Assembly: GCA_039414355.1 (NCBI GenBank)
Contig: JBCDJN010000006.1
Span: forward strand, 1 to 64,000
Direction of reading: 5' to 3'
Origin: JBCCQL01 sp039414355
GTDB taxonomy: Bacteria; Planctomycetota; Planctomycetia; Pirellulales; Lacipirellulaceae
DNA: 64,000 nt
Part shown: piece by piece, positions 35,782-43,887 of the stretch
Position numbering within the stretch: the first letter of the stretch is position 1
Layout: every line of letters starts with the position of its first letter
Program-made: the position numbers and the translations under genes
The notes under the pieces: generated by a model
Databases searched by the model: none
Told to the model about the DNA's origin: nothing
Seen by the model: the letters and a program-made list of their open reading frames with translations, nothing else

Positions 35782-38397
35782 TTGGGACCACAAGTGGTAA
35801 CTGTGTACACGGAACGCTCCTCCAAGACCGTGCGTGTCGCCTTGGTGGCGATCTGCCTGATGCTTCCGCAATGGGAAGCCGCGGCCGACTCTTGGCGAAG
35901 CACGCTGTATCCCGCCGACTGGCGCCCGCCAAGCGACAAGTCGTTCGCCACAGATAAGCTGATCCAGGACTTCTCTTACGCCGGTTACCAGCGCGGCGAG
36001 GCCCCGCTGCCCCAAGCCGCGGGACCGGTCTTCGACCCGGTTTCCTTTGGCGCCGACCCGACCGGGGCCACCGACAGCACGTCTGCCATCCGCAGCGCAA
36101 TCTTCGCCGCCGAGGCGGCGGGCGGCGGCGTGGTGGACTTGCCGGCGGGCACGTTTCGGGTCTCGGCTGGTTCGAACTCCGAGGTGTTCCGCGTTCGCGA
36201 GAGCGGCGTCGTCATCCGCGGCGCCGGGCCGGGCGCGACGCGGATCCTCAACACGTCGACCAACATGCGGGGCAAGGCGATCTTCCGTTTCGCTCCCGGC
36301 GCCCATTCTTCGGGCCCTTCGGTCGGGATCACACAGAACCTCACGACGCCAACGCATCGCGTCCCGGTCGCCAACGCCGCGGCATTCTCCACGGGCGACC
36401 TAGTGGAGATGGAGTGGGACTTTACCGATGAGTGGATCGCCGAACACGGCCAGCAGGAGTGGTGGAACGACACCGACGGCAGACCCGAGGCCGCTAGCTA
36501 CCGCCGCGAGGTGACCGCCGTCAACGTCGCGCAGGGATGGATCGAGGTCGACGTACCGACGCGGTACTCAATGCTCCCACGCGACAACGCGCGGGTAAAG
36601 CGGCTCTCCGGCTACATCAACGAATCGGGTGTCGAAGGGCTGTCCATCGGCAACGTGCAGCACCCCGGGTCGGAGTTCGGCGAGCAAGACCATACGGTAC
36701 CCGGCACCGCAGCCCACGATGTGCACGGGAGTTGGGCCATCGACTTCCAACGCAGCGTCGACAGTTGGGTGCGGGATGTCGAGACCTTTCAGCCCGACGG
36801 GAACACCTCTACCGCGCATATCCTCTCCAACGGTGTTAGGTTCCTACGCTCGTTCCGTATGACCGCCAGCGACGTGCGGATGGAGCGGCCGCAGTACGGC
36901 GGCGGCGGCGGCAACGGCTACATGTTCCGTGTGCAGTCGACCAACGACAGCCTCATCGAAGACTCGGTTGCCGAGTTCAATCGCCACGGTTTTGTGATCT
37001 CTCACGCGGGCAGCACGGGCAACGTCTTCCATCAAGTTGAAGACCGATTCAGCAACCGTGCCACGGGCGACACCGGCAGCTACCCCACCGGCGGCGGCGA
37101 CGGCAGCGACACCCACATGCACTTCGGCCACTCCAACCTCTGGGACCAAAGCCACGCCCACAACAGCTTCTTGGAATCGCAGCACCGCGGCACCACCAAC
37201 AACCACGGTTTGACGTCCGCTCACGGCGTGTACTGGAACATCTCGGGCAGCGGAACGCAGTACCCGGATAAGCTCGTGGTCTCGGAGCAGGGCCGGTACG
37301 GCTACGTGATCGGCACCAGCGGAAGCGTGGACGCCATCCTGACGCCAACCGGCCAAAACACCGCCCCCACGGACCACGCGGAGGGGGAGGGCGAGGGCGC
37401 CAGGCTCTTCCCTCAGTCGCTGTTCCTCGACCAACGGCGCCAGCGGCTTGGCTCGGGCGTTGTCGTCACCTCGTTCTCGTCGTCAGAGCCGGGATCGACG
37501 CTCGCCTCCCAAATCCTGCTCGACGCCGAGGGCTACGCGTCGACACCAACGGGTCTCGACGTCGACGTCACCGGCCGCGTGCTCAACCCGCTCGCGGCGG
37601 GCGGAACCATCGGCGTGGTCTTCGACGCGATGAAGGACGTTTCGATGAGCCCTTCAACACTGGGCAATAAGCTCGTCGACGGCAATGTGGACCGCGACTC
37701 GGCGGGGCGGATTGGCGTTTCCGGCGGGCCCGAAGGGGGCGGGCTGAGCTCCGATGCGACGCAGCGCGAGGGGATGCAGCTCCTGCTGGACGCCACCAGC
37801 GGGATCGACCCTACCGCAAAGGTGCAGATCGACACCATCAACATCTCGTGGCTCAACACCGGCGAGAGCTTCACGATCGTCAACCTCGCCACGCGGGAGT
37901 CGCTGGAGTTCATCGGCGAAGCGGACAAGTATCCGCACTTCGACTACGACGTTTCCGCGCTCAACCTCTCGCTGCTTGGCGGTCAGTCGGGCGCGGTGGC
38001 AGCGGTCATTGCGGGCGACGACTCCGGCTTTCGGATCCGCGGCGTGAACCTCTCGATCCCCGACGAGTTCTTCAATCCGCTGCCGGGCGACTACAACGCG
38101 GACGGCGTGGTCGACACCGCCGACTACTCCCTCTGGCGTGACACGCTCGGCCAGTCGGTCGATAACGGCCGCTTCGCCGATGGCGACAACAGCGGCGTGA
38201 TTGACGTCGCCGACTACAACGTTTGGAAGGCTAACTTCGGCCGCTCGGCGACCGCGAACGCCGCAAACGCCCCCGAACCGGCGTCGTTCGTAGCCCTGCT
38301 GAGCTGTGTGCCGCTGACCGCCGCCCGCCGCCGCCGAGCAAACCCCGCCACGCATCAACCCGGCGCCGAGGTCCGCTCGGTTGCCGCATGGCAGTGA
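35782..38397 (+). CDS. Pectate-lyase-like beta-helix protein with module, dockerin and PEP-CTERM
   Basis: Up to 871 residues. Signal peptide (VALVAICLMLPQWEAAA), right-handed beta-helix with the pectate-lyase-superfamily opening (FDPVSFGADPTGATDSTSAI, GGGVVDLPAGTFRV, VVIRGAGPGATRI) to about residue 560, a degenerate copy of the unnamed module (about 576-764), a dockerin-like pair (GDYNADGVVDTADYSLWRD, VIDVADYNVWKANFG) and a PEP-CTERM-like tail (APEPASFVALLSCVPL). Probably a surface polysaccharide lyase or hydrolase; the exact reaction cannot be told from the fold. The start is uncertain: the longest frame opens with TTG, with GTG at 35794 or 35830 as alternatives and no strong ribosome binding site. 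Confidence 0.82.
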   Translation: MGPQVVTVYTERSSKTVRVALVAICLMLPQWEAAADSWRSTLYPADWRPPSDKSFATDKLIQDFSYAGYQRGEAPLPQAAGPVFDPVSFGADPTGATDSTSAIRSAIFAAEAAGGGVVDLPAGTFRVSAGSNSEVFRVRESGVVIRGAGPGATRILNTSTNMRGKAIFRFAPGAHSSGPSVGITQNLTTPTHRVPVANAAAFSTGDLVEMEWDFTDEWIAEHGQQEWWNDTDGRPEAASYRREVTAVNVAQGWIEVDVPTRYSMLPRDNARVKRLSGYINESGVEGLSIGNVQHPGSEFGEQDHTVPGTAAHDVHGSWAIDFQRSVDSWVRDVETFQPDGNTSTAHILSNGVRFLRSFRMTASDVRMERPQYGGGGGNGYMFRVQSTNDSLIEDSVAEFNRHGFVISHAGSTGNVFHQVEDRFSNRATGDTGSYPTGGGDGSDTHMHFGHSNLWDQSHAHNSFLESQHRGTTNNHGLTSAHGVYWNISGSGTQYPDKLVVSEQGRYGYVIGTSGSVDAILTPTGQNTAPTDHAEGEGEGARLFPQSLFLDQRRQRLGSGVVVTSFSSSEPGSTLASQILLDAEGYASTPTGLDVDVTGRVLNPLAAGGTIGVVFDAMKDVSMSPSTLGNKLVDGNVDRDSAGRIGVSGGPEGGGLSSDATQREGMQLLLDATSGIDPTAKVQIDTINISWLNTGESFTIVNLATRESLEFIGEADKYPHFDYDVSALNLSLLGGQSGAVAAVIAGDDSGFRIRGVNLSIPDEFFNPLPGDYNADGVVDTADYSLWRDTLGQSVDNGRFADGDNSGVIDVADYNVWKANFGRSATANAANAPEPASFVALLSCVPLTAARRRRANPATHQPGAEVRSVAAWQ
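37507..38073 (+). repeat. Unnamed module, degenerate copy fused to the beta-helix
   Basis: Begins QILLDAEGYAS, has VDVTGRVLNPLAAGG, LVDGNVDRDSAGRIGVSGG, EGMQLLLDATSGIDP, TIVNLATRESLEF and ends FRIRGVNLSI. These align in order with the tandem copies, although the LTFGA block is altered. Confidence 0.65.
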
Positions 38398-38494
38398 TCG
38401 CATCGGGCATCGGCGACAGGCCACCAACGACCACGGCACCGCGTTGGGCTTCCAATCACTCCTGCGGCGGAACTGCAACAACCTTGGGCAAGTG

Positions 38495-39493
38495 ATGAAA
38501 CAACTCTTGGTGGCCTTCATTCTGTGTCTGCTCTTCGCTCCGTCGCTCCAGGCTGACGGCGAGGTCAATGTCGAGAGCTTCGTGTCAAGCGGCGTGATGA
38601 TGTTCGCAGACACCTCACGCGGGGCGCCGTTCGCGAAAGACCCCGCCGTCGTCCGCTACCGTGACGGGTACTACCTTTACTACACGGTCAAACCCGGCAA
38701 CGGAATCGAAGGGTACCGCACCGGCATTGCCACAAGCGATGACTTGATCACGTGGAACAAGGTCGGCGAGTTGGAGCCCATGCAAGACTGTGAGCGGAAC
38801 GGCTACTGCGCGCCGGGCGCGATCGTCTTGCGGGGTCAGGTGCACCTCTTCTACCAGACCTACGGCAACGGCCGCCGCGACGCCATCTGCCACGCGTGGT
38901 CTAGCGACGGCGTAAGCTTCGAGCGCAATCCAACGAACCCTGTCTTCAGCCCAGCCGGCGATTGGTGCGCAGGCCGAGCAATCGACGCCGACGTGATCGA
39001 GCACGACGGCAGGCTGCTGCTTTACTACTCGACACGCGACCCGGAGATGAAGATCCAGCTCCAAGGAGTGGCCGCGGCGCCGTTTGACTCCGAGTTTAAC
39101 CAGTCCGACTGGACGCAGCTCAACCCAGACGGACCAATCCTCAAGCCGGAGTTGCCGTGGGAGAAGACCTGCATCGAGGCGGCCGCGCTCTGCAAGCACG
39201 GCGGCTCGCTCTACATGTTCTACGCCGGCGCCTACAACAATAAGCCCCAGCAGATCGGCTGCGCGATCAGTCGCGATGGCGTCGCTTGGAAGCGGCTGTC
39301 GGACCAGCCCTTCCTGCCCAACGGCGAGCCGGGCGAGTGGAACTCCAGCGAGTCGGGCCACCCGTACGCGTTCACCGACGACGACGGCTCGACCTACCTC
39401 TTCTACCAGGGCAACAACGACATGGGGAAATCGTGGTACCTGTCGAAAGTGCGAATCGACTGGGACCGAGGAATGCCGGTGATCGCGCCTTAG
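38495..39493 (+). CDS. Secreted GH43-like five-bladed propeller enzyme
   Basis: 332 residues with a signal peptide (1-20, ending SLQADG) and a five-bladed beta-propeller of the GH43/GH32/GH117 superfamily: APFAKDPAVVRYRDGYYLYYT holds the likely catalytic Asp (DPAV), GRAIDADVIEHDGRLLLYYS the second blade acid, and CIEAAALCKHGGSLYMFYAG a candidate general-acid Glu. The ATG at 38495 starts the signal peptide; the longer frame does not. It ends the plus-strand surface operon. A xylosidase, arabinosidase or related activity would fit, but family assignment beyond the fold is uncertain. Confidence 0.78.
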   Translation: MKQLLVAFILCLLFAPSLQADGEVNVESFVSSGVMMFADTSRGAPFAKDPAVVRYRDGYYLYYTVKPGNGIEGYRTGIATSDDLITWNKVGELEPMQDCERNGYCAPGAIVLRGQVHLFYQTYGNGRRDAICHAWSSDGVSFERNPTNPVFSPAGDWCAGRAIDADVIEHDGRLLLYYSTRDPEMKIQLQGVAAAPFDSEFNQSDWTQLNPDGPILKPELPWEKTCIEAAALCKHGGSLYMFYAGAYNNKPQQIGCAISRDGVAWKRLSDQPFLPNGEPGEWNSSESGHPYAFTDDDGSTYLFYQGNNDMGKSWYLSKVRIDWDRGMPVIAP

Positions 39494-39610
39494 CAGAACG
39501 ATCGAAGCCGCGTGTTCCTGCGGTTTTCTTCGGCCGCTGACGAGCCGCCCGGGTCGTCGCAAGCGCTCTCGGCCATGGAGTTGCCGCAGGGCGAGGCTTG
39601 TGCGATGATG

Positions 39611-39635
39611 ATTGCAGATGCAATTCTCCTGCAAT
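39611..39635. promoter_or_regulatory. Candidate Fur-family operator upstream of the regulator gene
   Basis: Perfect palindrome ATTGCA-GA-TGCAAT at 39611-39624 followed by a third half-site TGCAAT at 39630-39635, about 40-60 bases before the Fur-family gene. Autoregulation is the natural reading. It does not match the classic iron Fur box. Confidence 0.5.
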
Positions 39636-39672
39636 CCGCACGTCAAGCAAGCACTCGAACCACAGCAGCCGC

Positions 39673-40119
39673 ATGCCGGAGACAACTCCGAGAGACGCTA
39701 CCTGGGCGAAGCAAGCCCTGCGTGATGCGGGGCTGCGAGCGACGGCCGCCCGGGTCGCCGTGATCCGCGTCCTCTCGCAAGCCGGCACGCCCGTGAGCCA
39801 TGGCGAGGTAGTCGAGACCCTGGAAGAAACGGGGTTCGATCAGTCGACGCTTTTCCGTTGCCTCAATGAACTTGCGGACGCGAGCCTTGTGGCGCGGCTC
39901 GACCTCGGGGACCAAGTCCGCCGGTTCGAGTTAGCCGGAACCGATAGCGGTGGAGCTCCGGAGCACGCGCACTTCATGTGCATCGACTGCGGGAAGCTCA
40001 CCTGCCTCGAGGGCTTCTCATTCAAGCTGACCCCCGATCGCGGCCCGAGGCGTAAGGCCCTCGGTGAGATCACCGAGGTGTTGCTACGGGGACGATGCGA
40101 AACCTGCCTGCCTGGATAA
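39673..40119 (+). CDS. Fur-family metalloregulator
   Basis: 148 residues, typical for Fur/Zur/PerR. Winged helix (residues 11-80, with DQSTLFRCLNELADASLVARL as recognition region), then the dimerisation domain with EHAHFMCIDCGKLTCLEG. Cys103/Cys106 and Cys142/Cys145 form two CxxC pairs for structural zinc, and His98/His100 are candidate regulatory ligands. The neighbouring MerC, permeases and His/Cys-rich proteins point to zinc or another soft metal rather than iron, which is inference. The ATG at 39673 starts the conserved domain; the longer frame to 39598 would run through the palindrome. Confidence 0.9.
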   Translation: MPETTPRDATWAKQALRDAGLRATAARVAVIRVLSQAGTPVSHGEVVETLEETGFDQSTLFRCLNELADASLVARLDLGDQVRRFELAGTDSGGAPEHAHFMCIDCGKLTCLEGFSFKLTPDRGPRRKALGEITEVLLRGRCETCLPG

Positions 40120-40153
40120 AAGCCGCATTCCTCGATATTCGTCTGCCGCGCTC

Positions 40154-40169
40154 TTGCAAGTCAATTGCA
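40154..40169. promoter_or_regulatory. Candidate second Fur-family operator
   Basis: TGCAA-GTCAA-TTGCA inverted repeat at 40155-40169, between the regulator stop and the broken pseudopilin gene. It uses the same TTGCA/TGCAA half-sites as 39611-39635, though in the opposite relative orientation. Confidence 0.4.
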
Positions 40170-40319
40170 CTCGGGTAAGATCTGCGGCCTACGATGCTGG
40201 CGATGCGGCGTTCAAGACGACGCGTCGTTGCCCGTAGCGAGCGGCCGACGCGTGGGCTGTGTGCACGCCTCCCCCCTCTCGGAAATGCCTGGCAAGTTGC
40301 GAGGCAGGTTTGCGACCAG

Positions 40320-41158
40320 ATGCGTGCAGGCCGCGGTTTCACGCCCGTTGAACTGCTGGTGGTGATCGGCATCATTGGCGTTCTCGTGGCGTTGCTGCTG
40401 CCGGCGGCGCGGGCGTTGGCCCGGCGTACCGAGTGTGCGAACAACCTGCGGCAGATCAGCCTCGGTGAGCTGCAGTACGTGGACGTTCACGGCGGGCGTT
40501 GGCCTAGCCCGGCGGGCCACGCGTACGACCTGCGTGATGGCGTGAGCCAGCGAGACGTGTCTTGGATCGAGACGATCGCCCCCTACCTCGAAGACGTTGA
40601 CTCGAGCCGCCGGTGCCCGGAACACCTGGACCTGGTGGAGCGGCGGTTCCGAATGGACCGCCCCGAAAGAGGCGAGGATGGCACGCTGATCGACGACGGC
40701 GACAACCGCGTCGTCGCCCCGACCAGCTACCTGATGAACGGTTACCTGCGAGACCCGTCGCCCAAGCCCCACGGCGCGCCGCCCCCCAGTCATCGCCGCT
40801 TGGCGGGAACGCAACGAGGGCATTGTCAGCAGCTTCAACAAGCTGACGTCGACACACCAAACCTTGCTCGCCATCGAAGCGACGACTCAAGCCGTGGTGA
40901 CCAACTACGACCACGCGCACACGTTCGAATGGTTTAGTAAGACCAACCTGGCCAGGAATGACACGGAGCGAGCCGTATGGAGGCGAGTCGTCGGAGATCC
41001 CGAAACCGGCGCTGTTTCCGGGTGGGCTCGCAGCCGACCGTCATCAAGACTCAATCGCAAACTACCTGTACGCCGACGGTGGCGTCCGTGCCATCGCTGC
41101 CCAGCAGATCGCCACGTGGTGCAACCCCGGCATGAGCTTCGTCATCCCGCCTCAGTGA
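40320..41158 (+). pseudogene. Frameshifted pseudopilin (DUF1559/H-X9-DG-like) gene
   Basis: Three consecutive reading frames add up to one prepilin-like protein. Frame 1 (from ATG 40320, MRAGRGFTPVELLVVIGIIG, to SYLMNGYLRDPSPKPHG near 40780); frame 2 after a run of six C at 40782-40787 (VIAAWRERNEGIVSSFNKL, EATTQAVVTNYDHAHTFEW, to about 40950); frame 3 (EPYGGESSEIPKPALFPGG, then DRHQDSIANYLYADGGVRA, to TGA 41156-58). Both shifts are in the same direction. The prepilin motif has Pro where Leu is usual (FTPVE). Either a real pseudogene or two sequencing errors, one at a homopolymer. An in-frame ATG at 40194 is also possible. Confidence 0.75.
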
Positions 41159-41201
41159 CGGCGGGCGTTGCCAAACAAGTCAGTTGCTGACTCGGGAACC
41201 A

Positions 41202-41525
41202 ATGAACCGGAGACGCACTACGATCGCGCGCTGGCTCGCCGCCGGCGTAATTTGCGGCTCGCTGGCTGCGCCGGCCGGCGACCAGCACATCGACATCCTG
41301 CTCTGGGATGACGGCGGGACCGTTGGGGTTGGCGAGTACGACTACCTTGTCGCGAGAGACAATCGTATGCAGATCGCGCGGTTCAATAATGGTTACACGG
41401 TCATCGGCACAACCGGCTACAGCGACTCGGCCGAGTTCACCTTCAGCTTCATCGCCGTGCCCGAGCCGAGCACCGCGATGATGAGCCTGCTCGCGATCGC
41501 GGGCTTGGCACGGCACCACCGCTGA
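41202..41525 (+). CDS. Very short PEP-CTERM surface protein
   Basis: 107 residues: signal peptide (1-23), a roughly 60-residue mature part (HIDILLWDDGGTVGVGEYDY ... NGYTVIGTTGYSDSAEFTFSF) and a PEP-CTERM tail (VPEPSTAMMSLLAIAGLARHHR). The end of the mature part faintly recalls the beta-sandwich end of choice-of-anchor M proteins, which occur with zinc transporters in other phyla; that resemblance is weak. It may be an internally deleted version of a longer protein. Confidence 0.7.
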   Translation: MNRRRTTIARWLAAGVICGSLAAPAGDQHIDILLWDDGGTVGVGEYDYLVARDNRMQIARFNNGYTVIGTTGYSDSAEFTFSFIAVPEPSTAMMSLLAIAGLARHHR

Positions 41526-41647
41526 GCCTGACGTTTGCATCCCTCCGGAGTGAGCGGCGCTGCCCGTCGCTAACGCCGGCGGTTGCCTGCTGTTCATTCC
41601 AACGCTTGCTGTTCACTCTTTGCGTCTCGATCCTGGAGTTGACACTA

Positions 41648-42577
41648 ATGATCCGACGACTCGCGTTGACGCTCCTGGGCGTCGCGTTTCTGCCCGGCGT
41701 GGCGACGGCGGCCACGATCTTCGCCACCGGGCAGTTGCTTATCCCGGGCGATCCTGCAATCCCGCCGGGACAGCCGGGGCATGATGACAGCCGTGAGAAC
41801 TACGTGTTTGAGATTAGTCCCGCCACCGGCAACGCGACCCCGGTAAGCCCAGTGGCGAGCGGGCTGCCTCCGGCGCTTGGCGCCACGATCGACGAGACCC
41901 TTTGGGGTTGGTCGGGAGGGACGCTCCAGGTTGTTGATCCCGTGACAGGAGTGTCAACACCGGCAGGACCCACGTCGCCGTTCTCGGCGACCGCGTTTGA
42001 CGTCACGACCGATGGAGTGGGCTACGGACTGACCACCTTCGACGGCCAGCTCTTCGAGGTTGACCTGGCGACGGGGATCGCCTCCGCAGTTGGCGCGCCG
42101 GGCCTGGTGAACGACGCATTGGCGGCCGCCGGTGAAACGGACCCCAGTGCCTTTATCATCTCGCTTGGGAGCGTTGGAGACTCGCTCTACGGGATCGACC
42201 TGTCGACCGACACGCTGATCGAGATCGATCCCGATACCGGCGCTGCCGCCGTTGTTGGATCGGTCGGCTCGGTCGACGGCGTCGGGGCCGGGATCTTCGG
42301 TGGCTACGCCGGCCTGACGGGTGTTGATGAGGATGCCGACGGCGAGTACGAGTCGCTATTCGGCGTGGTTAACTTCATCAATCCGGGTGGTCCCATCGGG
42401 TCCGTGCGGCTTGGGGGCATCGCCCGATTCGACCTCTCCGACGGCTCGTGGGACCTGGTCGGGCTTAATGACAACGTGATCTTCTTCGGCCTGGCAAGCC
42501 CGCCGGTGCCGGAGCCCTGTACGTTGGCGTTGCTCGCCCTGGGCGGCTTGCCGGCCGCGCGACTCCGGCGGCGATAG
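41648..42577 (+). CDS. PEP-CTERM protein with propeller-like repeats
   Basis: 309 residues: signal peptide (1-21, ending VATA), short repeats of the type YVFEISPATGNATPV, LWGWSGGTLQVVDPVTGVS, LFEVDLATGIASAVG and LIEIDPDTGAAAVVG that look like blades of a beta-propeller, and a PEP-CTERM tail (PVPEPCTLALLALGG, AARLRRR). No enzyme motif. ATG 41648 starts the signal peptide. It is followed by the strong hairpin at 42591-42624. Confidence 0.85.
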   Translation: MIRRLALTLLGVAFLPGVATAATIFATGQLLIPGDPAIPPGQPGHDDSRENYVFEISPATGNATPVSPVASGLPPALGATIDETLWGWSGGTLQVVDPVTGVSTPAGPTSPFSATAFDVTTDGVGYGLTTFDGQLFEVDLATGIASAVGAPGLVNDALAAAGETDPSAFIISLGSVGDSLYGIDLSTDTLIEIDPDTGAAAVVGSVGSVDGVGAGIFGGYAGLTGVDEDADGEYESLFGVVNFINPGGPIGSVRLGGIARFDLSDGSWDLVGLNDNVIFFGLASPPVPEPCTLALLALGGLPAARLRRR

Positions 42578-42590
42578 GCGGATTCGGCCA

Positions 42591-42624
42591 GCACGGGCGC
42601 GATCAATCTTGATCGTGCCCGTGC
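42591..42624. terminator. Strong hairpin after the propeller PEP-CTERM gene
   Basis: Sixteen-base stem, GCACGGGCGCGATCAA against TTGATCGTGCCCGTGC with one G-U pair, and a 2-base loop, 13 bases after the stop. There is no T run, so factor-independent termination is not certain, but the position is right for ending the PEP-CTERM transcript before the MerC gene. Confidence 0.6.
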
Positions 42625-42676
42625 AGCGGTTTGTCGCTGGCGTTATGCTTGTGGGCTTACCCGAGGAAGGAAGTGC

Positions 42677-43261
42677 GTGTCTAACGTCATCCAAACAACT
42701 GAGCAGCCGTCGGTCGCCGACGGCGCCGGGTTGATCGCCTCTATCGCCTGCGCTATCCACTGCGCTGCGATGCCGCTGGTGATTGGCTACTTGCCGATGC
42801 TGGGCCTGAGCTGGCTGGCCGACCCGTCTTTCCACCGCGTCATGGCGGTCGTCTGCTTCGGCTTCGCCTTGGCGGCATTCGTGCCCGGGTGGCGACGGCA
42901 CGGCAGCCTAACGCCAACGCTCTTCGGAATCGCCGGGATCGCGATGCTCTCCGTCGCGGCATTCTGCCTTGAGGACGGGTGCTGCCCGGCGTGCGCGCTA
43001 GAGGGATCCGCATCCGCGAGCGAGCTCGCATGCAGCGACCCCGAGTGCCAGAGCTGCCAGGAAGAAGCGGTCGAGGCGGTCTTTCAGCCGATGCCGCAAC
43101 AAACCCAGACGGCGTGGTATACGCCGCTGATTACCCCGCTAGGCGGTGTCTTGCTGGTCCTGGGCCACGTTAGTAATCACCGCAGGTCTTGCCAATGCTG
43201 CGGGAGAAATGGGTGCGAACGAGAGCCGGAGTCGCTGGTGGAAGTCGATTTGCCGGTGTGA
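42677..43261 (+). CDS. MerC-domain membrane protein
   Basis: 194 residues from a GTG start with an excellent GAGGAAGG upstream. The N-terminal part matches MerC: ASIACAIHCAAMPLVIGYLPML with Cys-Ala-Ile-His-Cys in the first helix, then further membrane helices (about 55-75, 80-100). A Cys-rich loop follows (CLEDGCCPACALEG, CSDPECQSCQEE), then a last helix and a Cys tail (CQCCGRNGC). MerC proteins move mercury or related soft metals. The many extra cysteines suggest metal handling, probably zinc or copper in this island. Confidence 0.85.
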   Translation: MSNVIQTTEQPSVADGAGLIASIACAIHCAAMPLVIGYLPMLGLSWLADPSFHRVMAVVCFGFALAAFVPGWRRHGSLTPTLFGIAGIAMLSVAAFCLEDGCCPACALEGSASASELACSDPECQSCQEEAVEAVFQPMPQQTQTAWYTPLITPLGGVLLVLGHVSNHRRSCQCCGRNGCEREPESLVEVDLPV

Positions 43262-43270
43262 CACCCGGCC

Positions 43271-43303
43271 GGCTTTGCTTGCGTTCGGCGGGCTTTGCTC
43301 GCA
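43271..43303. repeat. Short direct repeat upstream of the Cys/His-rich gene
   Basis: GGCTTTGCTTGCG at 43271-43283 and GGCTTTGCTCGCA at 43291-43303, with 20-base spacing (two helical turns), 34 bases before the next start. This suggests tandem binding of a regulator on one DNA face. Weak evidence. Confidence 0.35.
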
Positions 43304-43336
43304 CAATAGAGGCTTAACCGCCTCTCCTGACCTGCG

Positions 43337-43774
43337 ATGCCTCAAAACCGCCGACAACTCGTTGCCTGGATTCTGATCTTCCAGGTCACCCTGATCGGCT
43401 CCATCGGTACGGGTCTGCACGATCTGCTGGGCTGCCAACATGGGTTGTGTGGCGACGAGTGTTGCCCGCCCGAGAAGGACCAGTTGGCGGACCGCGGCCA
43501 CGCGTGCTGCGGCGGCTGCGGCGCGGACCAGCCGGCCAAGCCCGCTGACGAGGACCGCCAGCGCCCACCCGAAGAGGCCTCCTTCGTTTCTCCGCTGGTC
43601 TTCAGCGATTGCGCCCTGTGCGACCTGATCGCTAAGTACCACCACGCGGCGCCGGTCTGGGCGACCGCCACGGCAACCGAGCTGGTGGTGGGCGAGGCTG
43701 AGCTGCTCCGCGAGAACGCGATCGTCGCCGCGGCGATCCGTCTTGCTCTTTCGCGCGGCCCCCCTGCGGCATGA
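43337..43774 (+). CDS. Cys/His-rich membrane-anchored protein
   Basis: 145 residues. An N-terminal hydrophobic helix (VAWILIFQVTLIGSIGTGL) is followed by a dense Cys/His cluster (LLGCQHGLCGDECCPP, HACCGGCGAD), an acidic linker, a second cluster (DCALCDLIAKYHHAAPVW) and an Ala-rich tail. No named domain is recognised. Position between MerC and a permease and the 11 or more cysteines suggest a periplasmic metal-binding or metal-passing protein. Confidence 0.75.
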   Translation: MPQNRRQLVAWILIFQVTLIGSIGTGLHDLLGCQHGLCGDECCPPEKDQLADRGHACCGGCGADQPAKPADEDRQRPPEEASFVSPLVFSDCALCDLIAKYHHAAPVWATATATELVVGEAELLRENAIVAAAIRLALSRGPPAA

Positions 43775-43843
43775 ACCTTGTCACCCTTCCGGCATCGGGA
43801 GTGGTGTTCTGGTTCGTGCCGCCTCAGCCCTGGCGCACACCAC

Positions 43844-43861
43844 CGCACTAGGCGTAGTGTG
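43844..43861. promoter_or_regulatory. Small hairpin upstream of the first permease
   Basis: CGCACTA-GGCG-TAGTGTG (one G-U pair) ending 26 bases before the permease frame opens. Could be an operator or leader structure. Low confidence. Confidence 0.3.
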
Positions 43862-43887
43862 CCGACTGACGCGGCGTCCCCGTATCC

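Noticed and set aside
34945..36357. 470-residue minus-strand ORF
   Set aside because: It covers the single-module PEP-CTERM gene and the start of the beta-helix gene in antisense. It has no signal peptide, domain or ribosome binding site.
5391..38397. Dockerin-like repeats as evidence of a cellulosome
   Set aside because: The repeats are of the planctomycete type that precede PEP-CTERM tails. No cohesin or scaffoldin was seen, so cellulosome assembly is not supported.
39611..39635. Classical iron Fur box
   Set aside because: The sequence does not resemble the GATAATGATAATCATTATC consensus; the half-site is ATTGCA/TGCAAT.
38615..39685. 356-residue minus-strand ORF
   Set aside because: Antisense to the GH43-like gene, which has a signal peptide and propeller motifs on the plus strand.
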